From assembly GCA_043721235.1 (NCBI GenBank), contig JAYSRE010000268.1, positions 1 to 49,934 of the forward strand: a stretch of 49,934 nucleotides of DNA, read 5' to 3'. This document shows positions 34,557 to 42,957 of the stretch, in pieces. A model generated the notes under the pieces. It had not been told where the DNA came from. It saw nothing but the letters and a program-made list of their open reading frames with translations, and searched no databases. Source of the DNA: JAAFIP01 sp043721235 (lineage in GTDB: Bacteria; Pseudomonadota; Gammaproteobacteria; Burkholderiales; Burkholderiaceae_C). The translations under genes and the position numbers were made by a program. Numbering within the stretch: position 1 is the stretch's first letter; every line of letters starts with the position of its first letter.

Positions 34557-35845
34557 TGCACTTGGTTTGTAGTTTTTTGACTGGATGCAGAGCTAATCAA
34601 TGACAAAAGCAGCACTAAAGTCCAGCCTTCATGCACGTTGTACAGCAAAGAGTCGGTAAAACAGTTGAGTGAAAAAATGAAAACGCCCGCTCTGCATATA
34701 TCTCTGAAAGCTATATTATTTACGTGCTGGGTATTTTTAATAGCCTGACCCAAAAGTAGCAAAAATAAACTAAGCCCAATCAAGCCATATTGCGAGGCTT
34801 GGGTAATGTACTCGTTATGGGTATGGCTGTGGCCTTGGCTGGCAAATGGGTCTTGGCTTTGTTCTAAGTGATGTCTAAAGGCACCAGCACCAGTGCCAAT
34901 GATGGGAGATTGTTTAAATAAATTCCAGCTAATCAGCCAATAGTGAAAACGGCTACCCGCGCCAGTTGAAGTATCATTTTTTTGCAAATAATTGCTTGTT
35001 TCTGAAGTCATGGAATCAATCCGTTTTTGAACTGCAGGAACAGTAACGTAAGCAGTTAAAAAAATACAAACAAGAGCTAGTGTCGCAAGTGCTTTATGCA
35101 GTGTTGACTTCATTTGAGATAGCGAGAATAAAAACAGGCAAGCTACCAAATTGAGCAGCGCCATCCTTCCTCGTATAAAAAATACTATATCAACGGCGCA
35201 AATAATGGCCAATACCATAAACCATAGGCTGTAACGCCTTAAATGAACAGCACAAATTAAACAGACAAAGCAGAGTATGGATATGAAAAATCCATGCTCC
35301 AGTTGATTTCGCAAATAAACTAAATTTTGACTCCACATACCGGCAACCATTTGGTGGTAGGCTTGATTTCTTAAACTCTCAATGGGGAGTCCTAGCAAGC
35401 GCACCAAACCTGTTCCGTCCAATACCGTTGGTACCATCAAGAAAACAATACCCATACTAAAACTCAAAAGAACAAGTATTCGCTTTCGATCTGAGTCCAG
35501 CATATAAACCAAAACTATCACAGATAAGAGCTTGAGGTATCTTGCGGCATCATGCTGGGCCAAAGCGGGCGAAGCACTGGTAAAAGATAAACTCAAGTAA
35601 ATAACGAGTGTTAAGGCAATACTTGTCCAAATTAGTTTTTGACGAGTTACAACCTCCCATTTGTTTCGCCAATTGCCTGAAAGCAGGTAGAAGAAAAATA
35701 AACCGTAAAGGCCAACCCGAAATAAAGCACTAGACCAAGGCAGTCCAAAAGCCATCAGGCAAACCATCCAATAAGAAACTGTATGCATCCATAGGGTAAT
35801 GCGCACAGTACTTTCTCTAAATTGACTTGGGTTTTCGGTGTGCAT
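34553..35845 (-). CDS. O-antigen ligase-like membrane protein (Wzy/WaaL family)
   Basis: 430 residues with about ten to twelve hydrophobic segments. The periplasmic loop near residues 305-345 has SPIIGTGAGAFRHHLEQSQD and HSHTHNEYITQASQYGLIG, the Wzy_C/O-antigen ligase signature with the conserved His-Asn-Glu. Such proteins join O-antigen or another glycan to lipid A-core, or polymerise O-units. The next codon after the stop of the upstream gene is this start ATG, and its stop overlaps msbA by four bases. WaaL is more likely than Wzy because of the msbA neighbour, but sequence alone does not decide. Confidence 0.85.
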   Translation of the reverse strand: MHTENPSQFRESTVRITLWMHTVSYWMVCLMAFGLPWSSALFRVGLYGLFFFYLLSGNWRNKWEVVTRQKLIWTSIALTLVIYLSLSFTSASPALAQHDAARYLKLLSVIVLVYMLDSDRKRILVLLSFSMGIVFLMVPTVLDGTGLVRLLGLPIESLRNQAYHQMVAGMWSQNLVYLRNQLEHGFFISILCFVCLICAVHLRRYSLWFMVLAIICAVDIVFFIRGRMALLNLVACLFLFSLSQMKSTLHKALATLALVCIFLTAYVTVPAVQKRIDSMTSETSNYLQKNDTSTGAGSRFHYWLISWNLFKQSPIIGTGAGAFRHHLEQSQDPFASQGHSHTHNEYITQASQYGLIGLSLFLLLLGQAIKNTQHVNNIAFRDICRAGVFIFSLNCFTDSLLYNVHEGWTLVLLLSLISSASSQKTTNQVQ

Positions 35846-36946
35846 TTACGTCAGAATTTTTTTGGCTACAGCCAGTATTTCGTTGACAGAAATATGATTA
35901 ACTTGTTCGGTGTCAGATTGAATGCAGAAGTGCAGCCTGCTTTTTGGTAATCTCCAGCTAGGGTGCACACTTTTGTTGAAAAGTCCAATTAAAGGGGTTT
36001 CAGTGGTAACGGTTAAGTGCATAAGGCCACCGTCACAAGCGATGACTAAATCTTGGGCTGCTATAGCATTTCTTGTTTCTGTGACAGAAATTTTTGCTAC
36101 TAAATTGCGCACTTGAATTTTTTCACCCATGTACTCTAAGAAACCAACTGCAGAGCTGTGGGCATTTGATGAACCGATTAAGGTAATAGTTATTTTGAAA
36201 AAACTGTGCAATGCTAGCGCAAGCCCAACCCATTTTTCATAAACCCGCGAAGAATCCACCCCGCCGAGCGCAAATGCAATCTTTAAATCACTATTTTGAT
36301 TTAAAGAACGATGGGGTAATGGGCCTAGCTTTTGCGTTGCATGAGTTTCAAAGTCTATACCCGCACACGCTTTTGCCAATAAATCTGCTAACCGCTGAGT
36401 GGCAAAATTTGCACGATTAAATTCGGGCCCCGTATAAAACCCATGCATTGATATCCAGTAATTCGATCTGAAATAACGCATTTTGGTGCGCATTGAACGG
36501 CGCTTATTACTTTGTAAAATTATAAAATCGTATGTTTTTCCCGCCAACAGTTGGGGGTTGGATTCGATGCGGTTGAACCAGGGATCCGATTGAAAGAGAG
36601 GTGCAAGGTGATTGTCAATCAGCAAATCGCACTCAAATTTTTCTTGGTTTAGCAAGCTTCTGGGGGCTAGATCCATCAGCGCATCACCAATTTGCGGGAT
36701 GCCTTCGTATATCCATAGAACTCTTTTCCAGCTAGGTTCTATTTTTTGGCAAAGATATTTGCTCTGCCCGCTTAATCTAAATTGAATTGCCTTGCGAAAA
36801 TGCCGCCAACCCAGCTTGTTCGTCCCGCTTTGGGCAAGATAGTCTTGGTTATTATTTGCTACTGTTTTTAACAAGGGCTGCGTGATGGAAATTCTAGCTT
36901 GATTATTAAGCCATGATTTAACGACCGGAAACATATAGATGAACAT
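35846..36946 (-). CDS. Glycosyltransferase family 9 (heptosyltransferase-like)
   Basis: 366 residues. WIYEGIPQIGDALMDLAPRS in the N-terminal half replaces the usual GDxL..TP motif of heptosyltransferases; the C-terminal half has IAFALGGVDSSRVYEKW, ISVTETRNAIAAQDLVIACD and DGGLMHLTVTTETPLIGLF, which is the family's nucleotide-binding pattern. It should add a heptose or related sugar to the inner core of lipopolysaccharide at the cytoplasmic face. The first 60 residues are Asn/Gln rich and not typical. It heads the leftward lipopolysaccharide operon. Confidence 0.85.
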   Translation of the reverse strand: MFIYMFPVVKSWLNNQARISITQPLLKTVANNNQDYLAQSGTNKLGWRHFRKAIQFRLSGQSKYLCQKIEPSWKRVLWIYEGIPQIGDALMDLAPRSLLNQEKFECDLLIDNHLAPLFQSDPWFNRIESNPQLLAGKTYDFIILQSNKRRSMRTKMRYFRSNYWISMHGFYTGPEFNRANFATQRLADLLAKACAGIDFETHATQKLGPLPHRSLNQNSDLKIAFALGGVDSSRVYEKWVGLALALHSFFKITITLIGSSNAHSSAVGFLEYMGEKIQVRNLVAKISVTETRNAIAAQDLVIACDGGLMHLTVTTETPLIGLFNKSVHPSWRLPKSRLHFCIQSDTEQVNHISVNEILAVAKKILT

Positions 36947-37020
36947 TCTGATCTATTATCAAGCATCTGATGGTGGCTATCATGTGCCACCTTATGCTGC
37001 AACTACTTATCTTTTATTCA

Positions 37021-37782
37021 ATGAGCTTGTGCGTTACTTTAATCGTCCGTAATGAATCTGCGAATATTCAGTCGTGCTTATCGTCAGTTAATTTTGCCAG
37101 CGAAATAGTGGTTTTAGAGCATGGTAGCGGGGACAATTCTGCAGAAATTGCCCGTAATTTAGGTGCCAAAGTTCTGGTGACGCCTGATTGGCCAGGCTTT
37201 GGACCTCAAAAAAATCGGGCCATTAGGCTGGCAACTAAAGATTGGATACTGTCTATCGATGCAGATGAACGCGTAACACCAGAATTACAACGCGAAATAG
37301 AACTTGCTATGGCGGACGAGGAATTTGTAGCATTTGAAATTCCGAGGGCAACTCAGTTTTGTGGACAATGGATTCGCCACTGCGGTTGGACACCAGACCG
37401 GGTGATACGTCTGTTTAAGCGTGGTAAAGCTCATTTTTCTCAAGACTTGGTGCATGAAAAATTATTACTTAACGACAGTAATGCAAAGCTGGGCCGCTTG
37501 AAGTCCCCTTTGCTGCATTACAGCTACCCCACACCAGGGCATTACTGGCAAAAGCTGCAGCGGTACAGCCAAGATTGGGCTAAACAGCGTCATTCTGAAG
37601 GTCAGAAAACTACGATGGTTCGTGCGGCCTTGTCTGGGCTCACTGCTTTTTTTCGCAGTTATGTATTCAGACTGGGATTCTTGGATGGGGCAATGGGTTT
37701 TGCGGTGTGCACAATGCAAGCGCAAGCTGCTTTTGGTAAATATTTTGAACTGTATTGTTTGAACCATGAACACAAAAAATAA
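37021..37782 (+). CDS. Lipopolysaccharide core glycosyltransferase (GT2, WaaE/KdtX-like)
   Basis: 253 residues from ATG 37021, where homology begins (MSLCVTLIVRNESANIQSCL); the frame is open to 36970. The GT-A motif is WILSIDADERVTPELQREI with the metal-binding DAD. GQWIRHCGWTPDRVIRLFKR and LLHYSYPTPGHYWQKLQRYS are typical of the WaaE/KdtX branch, which adds glucose or another hexose to a core heptose. It is divergent from the heptosyltransferase-like gene across about 75 bp. Its end overlaps tolB by 17 bp, so the two are probably on one transcript. No clear ribosome-binding site precedes the start. Confidence 0.85.
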   Translation: MSLCVTLIVRNESANIQSCLSSVNFASEIVVLEHGSGDNSAEIARNLGAKVLVTPDWPGFGPQKNRAIRLATKDWILSIDADERVTPELQREIELAMADEEFVAFEIPRATQFCGQWIRHCGWTPDRVIRLFKRGKAHFSQDLVHEKLLLNDSNAKLGRLKSPLLHYSYPTPGHYWQKLQRYSQDWAKQRHSEGQKTTMVRAALSGLTAFFRSYVFRLGFLDGAMGFAVCTMQAQAAFGKYFELYCLNHEHKK

Positions 37783-39079
37783 TTTGAAATACTATCTTTT
37801 GCTCTGCCATCATCTGCTCAAAAAGATCTGTTGGCTCGGGCTTATTGTTAGCAGCGCAAGCTTCGCTCAATTTCGGGTGGAGATTTCGGGTGTGGGGGTT
37901 ACCCAGCTGCCTGTTGCCATTGCGGCCTTTAAAGGTGACGAAGTAGCCCCGCAAAAAATGGGGTTTATTGTGCTCGCAGATTTGCTCCGCAGCGGGCAGT
38001 TTAAGTCGGTAGATGCTGCGGGCAGGGGGCTTGATGAAACTTCGCGCCCCGATATGGGGCCATGGAAGCAAAAAGGTGCTGACCACTTGGTGGTGGGCAG
38101 TGTCACCAAGCTGGCAGACGGGCGCTTTGATGTGCGTTTCAGGTTGTGGGATACAGTGCGGGGCACTGAGGTAGCAAACTCTGTGGCTGTCTACCCTGCA
38201 GGCGATTTGCGCCTTGCAGCACACAAAATTGCCGATATTATTTATGAAAAACTCACGGGTCAAAAAGGTATTTTTTCCACCCGCATTACTTACATTACTA
38301 AAACTGGGCCACGCTACAGCCTGTGGGTGGCCGATGCGGACGGCGAAGCTGCGCAAACAGCACTGGCAAGCCCAGAGCCGTTGATATCTGCGTCGTGGTC
38401 GCCCAACGGGGCGCAGTTGGCCTATGTGTCGTTCGAGTCGCGCAAGCCCGTGGTCTATGTGCAAGAGGTGACCAGCGGACGCAAACGGGCCGTGGCCAAT
38501 TTTCGCGGTTCTAACAGTGCGCCTGCTTGGTCACCCGACGGTAAGACGTTAGCTTTAACACTGACCAAAGACGGCGCATCACTGATTTATGGGATGGACA
38601 GCGCAGGAGGTGAGCCGCGAAAATTGAGCCAATCCAACAGCATTGATACAGAACCTGTGTACTCCCCAGACGGCAAATCTATTTATTTTGTGAGCGACCG
38701 CGGTGGTGCGCCGCAAATCTACCGCATGCCCTCTACGGGCGAGGGCACAGGCCGCGCTGAAAGGGTCAGCTTCACTGGCAGTTACAACATTTCACCTGCC
38801 CTTAGCCCAGACGGGCGCAGCTTGGCCTATATTTCCCGAGTGGGTGGTGCTTTTAAACTGCATGTGATGGAGCTGGGTGGAACTGCCGTAGCCATTACCG
38901 ACTCTACTGCCGATGAACGCCCCAGCTTCGCACCCAACAGTAACCTTATCATGTACGCCACCAAGCAAAACGGCCGTGAGGCCCTGATGACCACCACGCT
39001 AGACGGCAAAATCAAAGCCCGCTTGGGCGCGCAAGGCGGCGACATTCGGGAGCCCCATTGGGGGCCATTTCAAAAATAA
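37766..39079 (+). CDS. tolB: Tol-Pal system protein TolB
   Basis: 437 residues. An N-terminal signal peptide is cleaved probably after SSASFA. The first domain has VVGSVTKLADGRFDVRFRLW; the C-terminal domain is a beta-propeller with repeated ASWSPNGAQLAYVS, APAWSPDGKTLAL, EPVYSPDGKSIYFVSDRGG and PALSPDGRSLAYIS blades. It acts in the periplasm with Pal and TolA to keep the outer membrane attached and to help constriction during division. The longest frame starts at ATG 37766 inside the glycosyltransferase gene. pal and cpoB follow on the same strand; tolQRA are not in the window. Confidence 0.95.
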   Translation: MNTKNNLKYYLLLCHHLLKKICWLGLIVSSASFAQFRVEISGVGVTQLPVAIAAFKGDEVAPQKMGFIVLADLLRSGQFKSVDAAGRGLDETSRPDMGPWKQKGADHLVVGSVTKLADGRFDVRFRLWDTVRGTEVANSVAVYPAGDLRLAAHKIADIIYEKLTGQKGIFSTRITYITKTGPRYSLWVADADGEAAQTALASPEPLISASWSPNGAQLAYVSFESRKPVVYVQEVTSGRKRAVANFRGSNSAPAWSPDGKTLALTLTKDGASLIYGMDSAGGEPRKLSQSNSIDTEPVYSPDGKSIYFVSDRGGAPQIYRMPSTGEGTGRAERVSFTGSYNISPALSPDGRSLAYISRVGGAFKLHVMELGGTAVAITDSTADERPSFAPNSNLIMYATKQNGREALMTTTLDGKIKARLGAQGGDIREPHWGPFQK

Positions 39080-39125
39080 ATTGACCGCGTTTTCTATTCA
39101 AATTGACACATAAGGAACTACCCAA

Positions 39126-39719
39126 ATGGCACAACTTTCAATTCCAAGCATGTTCTTCGGTGATCGCTTGCAAACTGCCAAGCTGATGGTGGTAGCTTGC
39201 GGGGCCGCCGTTTTGGCAGCCTGTAGCAGCACCCCCTTAAGCGATGTGCCCGTGGTGGACAAGCAAGGCTCGTCCGTAGCTGCTATGCCAGCCAAGTCTG
39301 CCTCAGCGGCAGAGGGTTCGCAAGTTGCGCAGCGCGCGGTTCAGTCGGGTACCCTGGACGCCAACCAGGCCAACGTAGCAGGCCCTGCCAACGCTGCAAA
39401 AGTGATTTACTTTGACTACGACAGCTACAGCATCAAACCCGAATTCCAAGGCGCGTTGGATGCCCATGCCAAGTTTTTAAGTGCTAACAAAACCCTCAAG
39501 ATGGCTATTGAAGGCCACACCGACGAACGCGGTGGTCGTGAATACAACCTGGCTTTAGGCCAAAAACGCTCCGAAGCTGTGCGCCGCGCGCTAGGTTTGT
39601 TGGGCGTGACTGATGCGCAAGTTGAGGCCGTGAGCTTTGGCAAAGAAAAACCGGCCAATACGGGTTCTGATGAATCGAGCTGGGCGCAAAACCGCCGCGC
39701 TGAAATAAACTACCGTTAG
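39126..39719 (+). CDS. pal: Peptidoglycan-associated lipoprotein Pal
   Basis: 197 residues. AAGGA upstream supports the ATG. The signal peptide ends in AAVLAAC, giving lipidated Cys33, followed by SSTPLSDVP and an Ala/Ser-rich linker. The OmpA-type domain has KVIYFDYDSYSIKPEFQ, AIEGHTDERGGREYNLALGQ and RSEAVRRALGLLGV, with the Asp and Arg that bind diaminopimelate. It anchors the outer membrane to peptidoglycan and binds TolB. It lies 46 bp after tolB and before two hairpins that precede cpoB. Confidence 0.96.
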   Translation: MAQLSIPSMFFGDRLQTAKLMVVACGAAVLAACSSTPLSDVPVVDKQGSSVAAMPAKSASAAEGSQVAQRAVQSGTLDANQANVAGPANAAKVIYFDYDSYSIKPEFQGALDAHAKFLSANKTLKMAIEGHTDERGGREYNLALGQKRSEAVRRALGLLGVTDAQVEAVSFGKEKPANTGSDESSWAQNRRAEINYR

Positions 39720-39746
39720 TCAGGCTGCATTAACACAGTTAGATTC

Positions 39747-39812
39747 CAGCGCTGGCGCTGGTGTTGCACAGCGTCAGCGTTGTTATGGCACAGTGCTAGC
39801 GCTGCTACACTG
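39747..39812 (+). other. Two adjacent hairpins between pal and cpoB
   Basis: First hairpin 39747-39782: CAGCGCTGGCGCTG pairs with CAGCGTCAGCGTTG over 14 positions, two of them G-U, with an 8-base loop. Second hairpin 39791-39812: CAGTG...CACTG with an inner TAGC/GCTA stem, followed by a T-rich stretch. Could attenuate or stabilise the tolB-pal message. Confidence 0.5.
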
Positions 39813-39839
39813 GTGTTATTGATTTTTCAAAGAACCTCT

Positions 39840-40628
39840 ATGCTATCTTTTCATAAGCTGTTCGTGCAGACTTTTCTTGGTATTAGCGCCATTTTCGTCG
39901 CTTTTTCTGGCCATGCCGGGCTGTTTGACGATGAAGAAGCGCGCAAAGCCATACTGGAACTGCGCCAAAAAGTTGATGTTAACAAGCAAGCGAGCGATGT
40001 GGCTGACCAAAAGCAAAGCGAAGAGCTGAAAGAGGCCAACACCGCATTGCGCCGCAGCCTGCTTGATTTGCAAAACCAAATTGAAGCTTTGCGCGGCGAA
40101 ATTGCCAAAGCGCGGGGCCAAGAAGAGCAGCTTGCCCGCGATGTGGCCGAAGTACAGCGCCGCCAAAAAGACATAGCCCAGGGGGTAGACGACCGTTTGC
40201 GTAAATTTGAGCCAGTCAAAATTAACGTAGATGGCCGCGAATTTACCGCCGACCCTGCTGAAAAGCGTGACTATGACGCTGCATTTGCCATTTTCCGCAA
40301 GTCTGAATTCACTGCGGCCAGCACTGCTTTCGCAGAGTTTGTGCGCCGTTATCCGCAAAGCGGTTACAACCCATCTGCTCTCTTTTGGCTGGGCAATGCC
40401 CAGTACGCTGTGCGCGACTACACCAACGCCGTGGCCAATTTTCGCAGCATGATCGCCCAAGCGCCCGACCACCCTAAGGCCAGCGAAGCCGCCTTGTCGA
40501 TTGCCAACTGCCAAATAGAGCTTAAAGATACCCGTTCTGCCCGTAAAACGCTGGAAGATTTGATGAAGGTTTACCCACAGTCAGAAGCCGCAGTGGCCGC
40601 CAAAGACCGCCTTACGCGGCTTAAATAG
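39840..40628 (+). CDS. cpoB: Cell-division coordinator CpoB (YbgF)
   Basis: 262 residues from ATG 39840 (AAAGAA nearby; frame open to 39780). A signal peptide ends around SGHA. A coiled coil follows (about residues 40-125: KQSEELKEANTALRRSLLDL), then three TPR units from DYDAAFAIFRKSEFTAAS to QSEAAVAAKDRLTRLK. CpoB links outer-membrane constriction by Tol-Pal with septal peptidoglycan synthesis. The order tolB-pal-cpoB is standard. Confidence 0.93.
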   Translation: MLSFHKLFVQTFLGISAIFVAFSGHAGLFDDEEARKAILELRQKVDVNKQASDVADQKQSEELKEANTALRRSLLDLQNQIEALRGEIAKARGQEEQLARDVAEVQRRQKDIAQGVDDRLRKFEPVKINVDGREFTADPAEKRDYDAAFAIFRKSEFTAASTAFAEFVRRYPQSGYNPSALFWLGNAQYAVRDYTNAVANFRSMIAQAPDHPKASEAALSIANCQIELKDTRSARKTLEDLMKVYPQSEAAVAAKDRLTRLK

Positions 40629-40664
40629 CTGCCCATCTGCTGCATACCCCAGTAAAATTGGGCG

Positions 40665-41780
40665 ATGCAGCCTACTGATATTTCCACTCTCAGCACCCAG
40701 ATTCTCTGGGCCAGCTTTGTTTTTTCGTTTGTGTTTGGTGCTATCGCGCAGCGTACCCATTTTTGCACTATGGGTGCAGTCAGCGATGTGGTCAATGTGG
40801 GTGATTGGACGCGCATGCGCCAATGGGCGTTAGCGGTAGGCATCGGCATGCTGGGCTTCGCGGCCTTGGTTTGGTTGGGCAAAATAGACGCCAGTAAGAC
40901 TCTGTATGCATCGGGCCGGGCCATGTGGTTATCCGCCTTGGTGGGTGGCGCGTTGTTTGGTTTTGGCATGGTTTTAGCGTCAGGCTGCGGCAGCAAAACC
41001 TTGGTGCGGATTGGCGGCGGCAGCCTTAAATCGTTGGTTGTGTTTCTTGTGATGGGTATTGCTGCTTTTGCTACGCTCAAAGGCATTACCGCTGTGCTGC
41101 GTGTAGCCACTGCCGACACTGTGGCTTTTGCCATAGTCACGCCTGGCAGTGTCGCAAGCGCACTGGGAAGCGTGCTGGGCTTACCTGGCCAGCTAGCGCA
41201 GCTCCTTGCTGGCGTGTTGCTGGGCGGAGGCTTGGTGCTGTGGGCAGTAGTGCGCCGCGATTTTTGGACTCTGGACAATCTGCTGGCGGGCATGGGCTTG
41301 GGCACCGTGATTGTGCTCATGTGGTGGGCCAGCGGCTCGCTGGGCTATGTGGCCGAGCATCCTGATACGCTGCAAGAGGCATTTTTAACCACCAACTCAG
41401 GCCGTGCTGAAGCGCTGAGCTTTGTGGCACCCGTGGCTTACACGCTGGACTGGCTGATGTTTTTTAGCGATAAAACCAAGGTGCTGACCCTGGGCATTGT
41501 TTCAGTGCTGGGCGTTATTGCAGGTTCGGCCGTGCTGGCGCTGGCCAGCCGAAGCTTTCGCTGGGAAGGCTTTGGCGGTGTGGAAGATCTCGCCAACCAT
41601 TTAGCTGGTGGCGTACTGATGGGCATAGGTGGCGTGATGGCCATGGGTTGTACGGTTGGTCAAGGCATGAGCGGCTTGTCTACACTGTCAGTTAGCAGTT
41701 TTATGGCTGTGGCTGCCATCTTGGGCGGGGCTGTTGGCGGGTTTAAATACCAAATTTGGCGTCTAGACCGCATGGGCTGA
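40665..41780 (+). CDS. YeeE/YedE family transporter (thiosulfate-type)
   Basis: 371 residues with about nine or ten membrane segments. Three motif Cys lie in the pattern expected for this family: Cys34 in RTHFCTMGAVSD, Cys108 in ASGCGSKTLVR and Cys329 in MGCTVGQGMSG. In characterised members these Cys relay thiosulfate through the membrane. It follows cpoB by 36 bp. No TusA-like sulfur carrier or rhodanese gene is beside it in this window, so whether it carries thiosulfate or another sulfur or selenium species is open. Confidence 0.85.
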   Translation: MQPTDISTLSTQILWASFVFSFVFGAIAQRTHFCTMGAVSDVVNVGDWTRMRQWALAVGIGMLGFAALVWLGKIDASKTLYASGRAMWLSALVGGALFGFGMVLASGCGSKTLVRIGGGSLKSLVVFLVMGIAAFATLKGITAVLRVATADTVAFAIVTPGSVASALGSVLGLPGQLAQLLAGVLLGGGLVLWAVVRRDFWTLDNLLAGMGLGTVIVLMWWASGSLGYVAEHPDTLQEAFLTTNSGRAEALSFVAPVAYTLDWLMFFSDKTKVLTLGIVSVLGVIAGSAVLALASRSFRWEGFGGVEDLANHLAGGVLMGIGGVMAMGCTVGQGMSGLSTLSVSSFMAVAAILGGAVGGFKYQIWRLDRMG

Positions 41781-41808
41781 ATACGCACAGCCTAGGCCCT
41801 ACAAAAAT

Positions 41809-42699
41809 ATGCCCCAAACACTGCAGATGCCGCCAATTCCAACGCCAACGCCAACGCCAACGTCAACGCAAATAGTGGTTGACCCTGATGCTGCACAGCC
41901 CGATGCGGTAGACCCAGCGCGCCGTTTCGGCGGCTTGGCGCGGCTTTATGGCGCGCGTGGTGCCGCCCAGATTCAAGCTGCGCATGTGGCTGTTGTAGGC
42001 ATTGGTGGCGTAGGTTCATGGGCCGCTGAAGCGCTGGCCCGCAGTGGGGTAGGGCGTATCACACTCATCGACTACGACCACATAGCAGAGTCCAACATTA
42101 ACCGCCAAATTCATGCCGAAACCAGCACGGTAGGCATGGCCAAAGTCGTGGCGATGCAAGCACGCATAGCCCAAATCAACCCTCAGTGCCATGTGCATTG
42201 TGTTGAAGAATTTGCCACCCCCGAGAACTGGCAAGCAATGGCAAGCCAAGGTCAGTTTAACGCCGTGATTGACGCTTGCGACCAAGTGAAAACCAAAATA
42301 GCCTTGGCTGTGTGGGCGCGCGACAGCGCCCGATTGCAGGCAAAAAATGGGGCTCCACTGTTTATTACTGTAGGTGCTGCTGGTGGTAAACGGCGGGCAG
42401 ACAAAGTTGACATAGTGGACTTGGCAGACACCACACATGACCCCTTACTGGCCAAGCTGCGCTACAGCCTGCGCCGCCAGCATGGTGCGTCGCAGGGCAA
42501 ACGTATGGGCACACAGTGCGTGTTCAGCCGCGAAGCTGTAGCTACGCCCGACAAGGAACCCGCTTTAGAAGGGGCCGGCTCTTCAGCCAGCACCGACGGC
42601 AGCCTCAATTGCCATGGCTACGGCTCTGTGGTGGCTGTCACGGCCAGTTTTGGCATGTGTGCTGCAGGATGGGTGCTAGATGAGCTGGCTAAAATATAA
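41809..42699 (+). CDS. tcdA: tRNA threonylcarbamoyladenosine dehydratase TcdA
   Basis: 296 residues of the E1/ThiF superfamily. RRFGGLARLYGARGAAQIQA followed by VAVVGIGGVGSWAAEALAR is the ATP-binding start; ITLIDYDHIAESNINRQIHA carries the adenylation Asp and Arg, and INCHGYGSVVAV-like LNCHGYGSVVAVTASFG is the family's C-terminal signature with its Cys. It cyclises t6A at position 37 of tRNAs that read ANN codons, including lysine tRNA. The N-terminus has a PTPTPTPTSTQ run, from a six-base CCAACG repeat at 41838-41861, unlike the rest of the family. A lysine tRNA gene lies 75 bp downstream. Confidence 0.92.
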   Translation: MPQTLQMPPIPTPTPTPTSTQIVVDPDAAQPDAVDPARRFGGLARLYGARGAAQIQAAHVAVVGIGGVGSWAAEALARSGVGRITLIDYDHIAESNINRQIHAETSTVGMAKVVAMQARIAQINPQCHVHCVEEFATPENWQAMASQGQFNAVIDACDQVKTKIALAVWARDSARLQAKNGAPLFITVGAAGGKRRADKVDIVDLADTTHDPLLAKLRYSLRRQHGASQGKRMGTQCVFSREAVATPDKEPALEGAGSSASTDGSLNCHGYGSVVAVTASFGMCAAGWVLDELAKI

Positions 42700-42719
42700 G
42701 CGCACTTCTTCAGGGGCGC

Positions 42720-42749
42720 GTGACAAGGCGGTAATTTTCACGCTATAAT
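42720..42749 (+). promoter_or_regulatory. Promoter of tRNA-Lys
   Basis: -10 box TATAAT at 42744-42749 and -35 box GTGACA at 42720-42725, spaced by 18 bp. The tRNA starts 25 bp downstream of the -10 box. This is the clearest sigma-70 type promoter in the window. Confidence 0.75.
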
Positions 42750-42774
42750 TTGAGGCTTCACGTAAGTGATACGC

Positions 42775-42850
42775 GGGACCTTAGCTCAGCTGGTAGAGCA
42801 GCGGACTTTTAATCCGTTTGTCGTGGGTTCGACCCCCGCAGGTCCCACCA
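42775..42850 (+). tRNA. tRNA-Lys (anticodon TTT)
   Basis: A complete 76-base cloverleaf with encoded CCA. The acceptor stem is GGGACCT / AGGTCCC, with discriminator A at 42847. The D arm contains AGCTCAGCTGGTAGAGCA. The anticodon loop is CTTTTAA with TTT at 42808-42810. The T arm has GTGGGTTCGACCCCCGC-type pairing with the TTCGA loop. It reads AAA and AAG. Confidence 0.98.
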
Positions 42851-42856
42851 GAATAC

Positions 42857-42891
42857 AAGCCCTTGCAGCCTGATGGTTGCAAGGGCTTTTT
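42857..42891 (+). terminator. Rho-independent terminator after tRNA-Lys
   Basis: Stem AAGCCCTTGCA / TGCAAGGGCTT, 11 bp, with a 10-base loop, followed by TTTTTGG. It begins seven bases after the tRNA CCA end and separates it from the nitroreductase. Confidence 0.92.
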
Positions 42892-42957
42892 GGTTTTCTT
42901 CGCTGATTATTCTATAGACTGTACCCTTAATTCTCCACCCCACATCGGAGCCCTCCA

